Source: Dacryopinax spathularia
Lineage: Eukaryota > Basidiomycota > Dacrymycetes > Dacrymycetales > Dacrymycetaceae
Length of the DNA: 64,000 nt
Direction of reading: 5' to 3'
Assembly (NCBI GenBank): GCA_037974965.1
Contig: JBBPFI010000002.1
Coordinates: 372,001 to 436,000, forward strand
Position numbers and translations under genes: made by a program
In this document: positions 58,001-64,000 of the stretch, one piece after another
Layout of the letters: every line of letters begins with the position of its first letter
Position numbering within the stretch: position 1 is the first letter of the stretch
Notes under the pieces: generated by a model
Database searches by the model: none
Seen by the model: the letters and a program-made list of their open reading frames with translations, nothing else
What the model was told of the DNA's origin: nothing

Positions 58001-61000
58001 CAGCTTCTGAGGTCGCAGAAGCTCCATTGTCGCGGACAGGATCATACCTGTGGGATGGCGAAGGCCGAGGTGGAACTGGTGGCAGAGAAGGCGATGTGGC
58101 CCTTGCATTACTCCAGGATCTAAGACTGCTTGTGCTGTCGTACGGGCGTTGGAGCCATCTGCGGCGTAGACCCGATTCCCGTCCCGTGTGAGGCACAGGA
58201 CGTTGTTCAGACGAGGATGGGCCTGGCGACTCGCGGCGTAGCGTCCCGAAAGGATCTGCACCTCGCGTTGCATCTCTTTCTGATTGTCGTGTCGGAGCTC
58301 CAGTGTCTTGCGTCGTCGGACGGGCAAGGGACGGTGCGCTGTTGGAGGAAGCGGCCTGTCGACGGAACCCTTATTAGTCACTGGCAGGGTTAAAGCGGCC
58401 AAACGCACCTCAGCAGGCCCGTCCCGCACCAATTCCCGAATGGCTGCATCAGCTCGGCGAGATGCAGCCAGTAGAGGCTCAGTTTCGGACATGAGTCGGA
58501 TCTAGGGATCGTGAGCACGTGTAATAGCAGAAACGTAGCATGCCTACAAATTCAGCTTCTCCCCGCTCATCAGCGAAGGGTCGGCGAGTTGCGGCAGGTC
58601 GAGCTGACGTGCGTACACCTAAAGGTCTGTGTATGACAGTAGATCGAGCGAGAGCCTCGTCTGTGATTGCGCTACGCAAGGATTGGGAAGCCGAGCGCAA
58701 TAAACGCTCAGCTTCGTCCAGATGGACTGTGGTCAGTCCTGCACGCCGAGCAGTTATGATATGCTCCCTCAAGTCCATACGGTCTTGATAGAGTGCGTTC
58801 AGTCCCTCCAATAAACGCAGATGAGTCGGTCCCAATTGGTAGGCCGTGGCTTGGCCAGGCAACGGCGTGATCGGTCGAGCGACATCTTCCGTCTCCCCAG
58901 ATTGCTCAGCGGCAACATTTGCATTGCGCTCCGGTGGGTCCATCTCCAGTCCCAGACTGTTCTCTCGTGCGAATCTCGGCTGATTAGATAGTCGATCGCG
59001 CAAAGAAGTTTGTTCCGTCGCTGGCCGCGGGCGATCTGGGGGGCCTTCAGGCAGACCCGCCGCTCTTTGCGCTCTACGGAAGTTCGCTTGGACTCGCTCC
59101 TGGCTCTCTTGTACATTTTGCAATAACTGCGCGAGTTCAACTGTCGGATTTGGCAATTGCCGCTCGTGTGGCGGCCGAGTAAGAAAGCTGTCCTCCGAAT
59201 CTGAGGTGCCCCAGATAGACCATGCTGGGCGGGCTGACGAGCTCGGTTGAGGTAGGTCGCGATTGACAGTAGGCCCATTGAGGGCATCGAAATGCGGCCG
59301 CCGCGGCTCACTTTCCGTATGGAGTCCCAGCACGCTAGATGCTGCAGCATGATTCTCGTTCTGTGTACCTTGGCTGGACGTCCGTAATGGAGTATCTCGA
59401 GACGGTTCCTGTCGAACATTTGAAGTCTCGATCTGGTGAGGAAAGTCCTGAGATGGGCAATGAGTTTAGAATCCAGTGCAACAGGACCGGCCATACCTGC
59501 GTGCTCCAATATAATCCCAGATCTTGCTCCGCCGCATCCGGCCGTTCGTTCCGAGGTCGATTCACAGCTCGAGGTATGCTCCCTTCGCGATTTGTGGCAC
59601 GAGAGGTTGCATCTCGCATGCGAATGAGAGATTCCATTATCTGTCTGCTCGACTGGCCGCGTGATGGAACAGGCCGATCACCCTCATCCTCAGACATGCG
59701 GTGGTCAGCGTCCTCGGTAAGGCCGGCAACGACAGAGGAGACGCCTGGCAACGGGCCTCTTGTCCTAATTGGTGCTAGGCGCATGTGGCGGTTATCGACT
59801 TCATGAGAAGTCTGCGTGCCGCGATTGGTCGTCGGCTCCGCCTCGTTGGTCCGAGGAGGTTGTACATCTGCTGATCTTGATAGTCGACCTTGCGAAGGCC
59901 CAGCAGATGCGGAGGGAGCGGGACCAGGATCTCGCCTATGTCGACTAAAATCAGGAAAGAGGGGTGTTCGACGTTCACCAAACGGATCGATTGAGTCGTG
60001 TGGATAGTCCAGCTCTTGAGCGGAGGGAGCGGGACCAGCATCTCGCCTATGTCGACTAAAATCAGGAAAGAGGGGTGTTCGACGTTCACCAAACGGATCG
60101 ATTGAGTCGTGTAGATAGGGTGCTCTTGGAGGACTTCGGTTCTGCATCGGTGCATCAGCCAGCGGATGCCGGAGCACCTGAGCGGATGAGCCTTGCGACG
60201 CAGTAGGCGAGAACTGAGATTCATCGCTGTTCGGACTGCTCGATGTGCGGTCAAAGTAAGGTGTTGCGAACCGAGCTACGGGTGGGCTCTCCGGCATGAA
60301 CCGCGGAAGGGGCGGCGGAGGTGTATGCAGCACAGGGTGAGTGAGTGGGCTGTGCGGAGCAGGCGGCGGTTGATGCCGCACACCGGACTGGCCAGCGGGG
60401 AGCATTGATGGACCTCCGATGGACGGATGACGTAGCCAGTTAGCTTCGAACAGAGGCAGAGGCGGAGATGTCGGTACTTGAGATAAGCGCTCACTAGCAC
60501 CTAGACGAGGCAGGACGGTGCCCGATGCCCGCGATGCGTTCTGCGAGCGCGGCAGCGATAGAGACAATGGTGCGTGTCGTTCAGGTAGGGCGTTCTGAGG
60601 ACGAGCACCCATGTCAGAGTACGTCTCCCGAGGGAAGACTAGGCCGACGCTTGATGAGGAAGCAGTAGAGTCCCGCACAGAGGGTCGGAGTCCACCGAAG
60701 AGGTCGCCGAAGCGAGGCGCGCCAGTCCGTGCAGGGGACGTCGTACGAGGTGAGGGCGATCCGCGCAGAGGAGCGATGGTGTCGGAGAAGTTCTGCGCCC
60801 GAGCAAGTTCGCTCCTCACTTGGTCTGTCGATGGAGGAGATCGAGCACGATGCTGCGAGCTCTGCGGCGTTTCGTCGGGAGTGAGCCAAGGGTCGTCGGA
60901 GGAAGAGGACGACCGCTGAGTAGAGCGCTCGAAGGTGGATATCGACGGCAGCTGGGCGCCGAGCCTCGGTCGAGAGGTCGTCGATAGCTGAGCAACAGAG

Positions 61001-61371
61001 GACGAGGCTTGCGGTTCGTCCATATCCATATCCATCTCGGAAGCGGAGGTGTCCCGGTCGACGCTAGTACGATTGTCGACAATGCCGCCAGTAGGCGTAC
61101 GATCTGCCTGCTGATCTTCCAGCTCCATTTCTCGTACGCCCCGCTCCATAGCCGACGCCCCGCTCATAGCCCTGCTCGAACTTGCAGTGCGCTGCTGCTC
61201 GGCTCTCGGCGCGCTCACGTCCTCGTCGCTCCGGCGGCGTTTTGTCCGGTCCTCCTGCCCCTCTCCGGACGCCTGTTGCTCTGGACTTTCTAGTGACCGC
61301 TTTGTTGGTCTTGCTGTCGTCGTGCTCATGGGTTCTGGCGAGCCCACTGGACCAGGAGTGGACGACGACAT
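55027..61371 (-). CDS. Giant RING-H2 protein, probable E3 ubiquitin ligase
   Basis: Seven exons (61371-59497, 59432-58548, 58501-58409, 58355-57916, 57867-56949, 56900-56736, 56682-55027) join in phase to 2010 residues. The only folded domain I recognise is a RING-H2 at about 1453-1494: CSICLDE, then DNCPHWFHKHC and CPCC, with ligand order C3H2C3. The intron after CSICLDE splits the domain. Such domains recruit E2 enzymes to transfer ubiquitin. Everything else looks disordered: Ser/Pro/Arg-rich N-terminus, acidic patches (DEMDISSDEDTS), polyQ (CAG runs at 55990-56400) and a Q/P/S-rich C-terminus. A 37-residue segment is tandemly repeated near residue 420-485. Because the N-terminal exons lack domains, two adjacent genes are possible, but each junction keeps frame. 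A Ubc13-like E2 lies just upstream on the same strand. Confidence 0.78.
55990..56400 (-). repeat. CAG/CAA runs encoding polyglutamine
   Basis: Several glutamine tracts of up to about nine residues (CTG/TTG on the plus strand), densest at 56333-56397 and 55992-56010, lie C-terminal to the RING domain. Confidence 0.85.
59911..60118 (-). repeat. Tandem 111-bp repeat inside the RING-H2 gene
   Basis: Copies at 59911-60007 and 60022-60118 match at 95 of 97 bases with a period of 111 (37 codons). The encoded motif is HDSIDPFGERRTPLFPDFSR followed by HRRD. High identity points to a young duplication, and frame is kept. Confidence 0.9.
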
Positions 61372-61746
61372 GTGAGTATAGGGTATAGGAGTGATGAGTT
61401 AGCGGTTCAAGGTGAGTGAATGCGGTTTGGCGCGCGGGAGGCGATGTGGTCAGAGTCCCGGTTGATGCCGCGGCTAAGTATAGGCGAGTGCTGACAGCAC
61501 AGCTTCGCTCGCCTTTCACCCCCATCGCAACGGTAATATTCAGTAATTTTGAATGCCGTTCGTTAGCTACTTTCAATCTCGTTCCGTTTACTGTCTATGA
61601 TACGGTACAAGGTGTGACAGGATATGCGGAAAATGATACAAGTGGTATCGGACCGAGTAATGTCGACAGGCGTATGCGGTACCCAACGGTCGGCATTCGA
61701 CCCCTACACACCCTCCTCGGCAGGAAGCGCTTCTCTAGCTCATACA
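61372..61746. other. Spacer between the RING-H2 gene and the Ubc13-like gene
   Basis: About 375 bases with both genes on the minus strand. It contains the promoter of the RING gene. No clear motif is seen. Confidence 0.45.
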
Positions 61747-62666
61747 TCATTTCGTCGCATACTTCTCCGTCCACTCTTTCGATATCGCCTGAGCACCCTT
61801 GAGATCCTCCTTGTAGTGCTTTGCGACCTAAAAAAGCAAAAACAATCGATGAGTCAGACAGCCAGTGACTCAGAATAGGTTCACGCACATCTGTGGCCAA
61901 AGGGTCGTCCGGATTAGGAGAGGACAGCAGTGCTTGTACAGAGAGAAGAACAGTCCGGATCTGAAGCGCAGGAGACCATTTATCTGACTGGACGTCAGTA
62001 TCATTGATGCATAAATACTGCATAGCCAAAGACGCACCTTTCAGAATATCAAGGCAGATCCGTCCGAGCTTGTCTGCGATATAGTCAGGATCGCCGGGAA
62101 TTCGAATGGGTAGATGTATGCGCACCGATATTGGGATGGTAGATCTTCGTCAGAAAGCGGACCTTTGGCGGCGCCATCGGGTACTCCTCCGGCAGGAAGA
62201 GTTCCAGGTGGAAGATGCCGCCTGGTGATCGGTCAGCATGCAGATCTCGGTGTGCATGATGAGAGATAGAACGGTGCTCAAGGTCGACGCAAGAGAGTAC
62301 GAAAGGGCAGAACGACGGCGCCAAGCGAATATAGATACCGCTACTGGTACTGCCAGCGACTGAACGCTTGGAGCGTAAAGTGGCAAAGACCCAAACTAGG
62401 TACGCACCAGCAAACGGGCTTCCGTCCGGTCCCTCCACAGTCACATCAAAGTACCTGACATTGTCCTCATGCGGAACAGCAGTAATACCAGGCGCAGGGT
62501 CGTTCCTGAGTCGTTCAGTCTCCTACAGCGCAGATCGCAGCAGTTGAGCGCCTATGCCAGATTGACTTGCATGACCAAGCTTACTTTCAGGATCCTCTGT
62601 GCCCGGCTTCAGTAAGCTAATCATTTATAGATAGCATTTATGTTTACCCACCTTGGGGAGAGACAT
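61747..62666 (-). CDS. UBC13: Ubiquitin-conjugating enzyme E2, Ubc13-like
   Basis: Exons 62666-62652, 62596-62585, 62522-62408, 62221-62126, 62073-62038, 61983-61889 and 61827-61747 give 149 residues. The start [20 protein letters not shown] and the core [20 protein letters not shown] match Ubc13/UBE2N, with the catalytic Cys in [28 protein letters not shown] and the C-terminus [13 protein letters not shown] also fit. Ubc13 pairs with an Mms2-type variant to build Lys63-linked chains in DNA damage tolerance and signalling. The gene starts with exons of only 15 and 12 nt. It is transcribed away from Elongin C across a 438-bp promoter region, and the giant RING-H2 gene lies downstream on the same strand. 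Confidence 0.93.
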
Positions 62667-63104
62667 GGGTCGTAAGGATGTACAACAGACGGAGAAGGAG
62701 AGAGCAGGACGTTCTAGGGTGCAGTCTATCCACAGTGAGTGACCTCGAGGAGGTCGTGCGTGCGCGGGGAATGAGCGATGATCACCGGAGGCAAAACGGC
62801 TCCTATTTTTGGTGGGTGGGCGCTTTCCTCCTCTATTAGGCAATTTACTTACAGCTTCTCAAATTGATTGCAGCCCCAGAAATTAAATCCAGCAGATTGA
62901 ATTTTGAATGGGGAGATCTTATCTAGTAGGGAGAGATACGCTATGTCACGGTGGTAACATATCGCTGGCAGGAGATAGAGAAGATATGATGTGTCACGTG
63001 ACGACCCTCTGACGCGTAATGTAATTTTGGCTGTCCCGCCTCTGCTTCATACGACCACTTTACGTGTCGAACGCGACTGAAACTCTGCTAAGCTCAGACA
63101 AACG
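62667..63104. promoter_or_regulatory. Divergent promoter region UBC13 / Elongin C
   Basis: These 438 bases separate the two start codons. The palindrome GTCACGTGAC at 62993-63002 lies about 100 bases before Elongin C and 330 before UBC13, identical to the element upstream of ASE1. Control of both genes by it is inferred. Confidence 0.45.
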
Positions 63105-63659
63105 ATGGATGATACACAGGAGGTGAGAGGTTCCTGCTGTGGTCATGATGAATGGACATCACGCTAAGCAACCATACCGTACAGGAAGGACCTTCAGGAT
63201 GGGTCAAGCTGATCAGCGAAGATGGCTTCACGTTCATCCTTCCTGAGAAGGCTGCTCAAACAAGCGGCTTCTTCAAGAGCACGCTGAACAGTACTGGCAA
63301 GTCATCGTCTTCGACCGGCTCACAGGCCGTGGACGCATGCTAAACGGTGGACTAGTGGGCTTCCAGGAATCTGAAACGAAGGTCATCCGCTGCGGCGAGA
63401 GGTCGGCACCAAATATTCTCATGGCAATATACGAACTAAAACGTCCGCTTGTCCAGAGCTGCGGTACTGGAAACTGTTGTTGAATATCTCGTCTTCAAGG
63501 CCGAGTTTGGCAATGCCGCAGCCAAGAACGCGATCCCTGACTTCACGAAGCGGATACCAGCTGGACTCGCGCTCGAAATGTCAGTCATTCCTTTCCGCTC
63601 TGCTACACTAGCTGATCGCTCAACGTAGACTAATGGCCGCCGATTTCCTGGATTGTTGA
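63105..63659 (+). CDS. Elongin C (Skp1/BTB-fold adaptor)
   Basis: Exons 63105-63122, 63185-63290, 63356-63401, 63457-63579 and 63629-63659 give 107 residues. The order WVKLISEDGFTFILPEKAAQ, FFKSTLN, ESETKVIRC, VLETVVEYLVFKAEFG, IPDFTKRIPAGLALEI and LMAADFLDC is that of Elongin C. That protein bridges BC-box substrate receptors to a cullin ligase and also joins Elongin A at RNA polymerase II. After LN the second intron can be read with donor GTACTG at 63291 (used here) or as a GC-AG intron starting GCAAGT at 63297; the GT form is preferred. The C-terminal FLDC is the conserved end of the family. Divergent to UBC13. Confidence 0.9.
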
Positions 63660-63903
63660 TGCATATATGCATGCGGACTGATCTTGCAGCGCCTAAACGA
63701 TGTAGGAGGGTAGGGTCGTTTTGCGAGCGAGATGCAGCTTCGAAGAGCAAGAGTTACCGCCGCAAACATGACAGCTATGTGAGCGCGTTGTTACGCCTGC
63801 TCTCCATTTGTATTCCACATATCATGTAAACTACCCAATAAAATGCCAAATGCCGCTCTCAGAAGAGCGATAAGTCGTCGGATAATAGGTATGTCGGCAT
63901 CAA

Positions 63904-64000
63904 TTAGACCTTCTGCATAGCCACCCACAACTGCCTCCGCGTCTCAGCAGTGCTGGTCCTCGTCGTCGTCCAAAAGTCCTTCCTCACCGACCTCGCCGAC
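63904..64000 (-). CDS. 3' end of an unidentified gene (cut by the window edge)
   Basis: On the minus strand the last 97 bases read openly to a TAA at 63904-63906 and encode SARSVRKDFWTTTRTSTAET followed by RRQLWVAMQKV. The dense charged and aromatic content looks like real coding sequence. Too little is visible to name the protein, and the reading could be chance. Confidence 0.35.
   Translation of the reverse strand, partial: SARSVRKDFWTTTRTSTAETRRQLWVAMQKV

Noticed and set aside
63291-63355. GC-AG reading of Elongin C intron 2 (donor GCAAGT at 63297)
   Set aside because: A canonical GT donor six bases earlier gives an equally good protein, so the unusual reading is not needed.

Overview
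The window is nuclear DNA of a basidiomycete fungus. Evidence: almost every gene is cut by short GT-AG introns (about 40-90 nt, often with GTGCGT or GTACGT donors); fungal marker genes are present (an Ase1/PRC1 bundler, a Las17/WASP protein, fungal calmodulin, a succinate dehydrogenase iron-sulfur subunit, Mep-type ammonium transporters, an RTA1-like membrane protein, a sesquiterpene synthase); and there is no operon structure. A Tremellomycetes or Pucciniomycotina yeast would fit, but I cannot fix the lineage from sequence alone. Exon models were built by hand from frame continuity and splice signals and were checked for phase at each junction. No genomic search was run.

Layout. 1.4-6.2 kb (minus): two intact F-box-like genes and one decayed copy. 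7.0-10.1 kb (+): ASE1/PRC1. 11.0-11.9 kb (minus): possible five-exon unknown gene. 12.4-14.1 and 16.1-17.9 kb (minus): two tandem ammonium transporters, with a 370-bp MITE between them (14871-15240). 19.0-19.9 kb (minus): calmodulin with micro-exons. 20.4-25.4 kb (+): three more genes of the same F-box-like family. 25.7-27.0 kb (minus): a C45/isopenicillin-N-acyltransferase-like protein. 27.0-30.6 kb: gene-poor, with a degenerate tandem array of about 240-bp units. 30.6-33.7 kb: divergent pair GNA1 / DXD glycosyltransferase. 35.7-36.9 kb: RTA1-like. 37.4-41.9 kb: RAD54B/Rdh54 in 29 exons with a duplicated N-terminal module. 42.4-43.8 kb: SDHB. 44.3-45.7 kb (minus): SAM methyltransferase. About 46.0 kb: orphan C-terminal scrap of the F-box-like family. 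46.2-47.4 kb (minus): terpene synthase. 49.6-50.5 kb: metallophosphoesterase. 50.9-51.8 kb: two tiny paralogous Cys-rich proteins. 52.5-54.7 kb (minus): WASP/Las17. 55.0-61.4 kb (minus): a 2010-residue RING-H2 protein. 61.7-62.7 kb (minus): Ubc13-like E2. 63.1-63.7 kb (+): Elongin C. 63.9 kb to the edge (minus): 3' end of another gene.

Themes. Ubiquitin genes are dense: five F-box-like genes plus two relics, Elongin C, a Ubc13-like E2 and a giant RING-H2 protein. The F-box-like family is the most notable feature. All members share a phase-0 intron directly after the F-box and a C-terminal KG(I/V)(D/E)(L/M)LD signature, and they form two clusters in opposite orientation plus debris, so copies are still being gained and lost. 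Both ammonium transporters carry Glu in place of the first pore histidine, as in the yeast Mep1/Mep3 type. A CACGTGAC element recurs in several intergenic regions.
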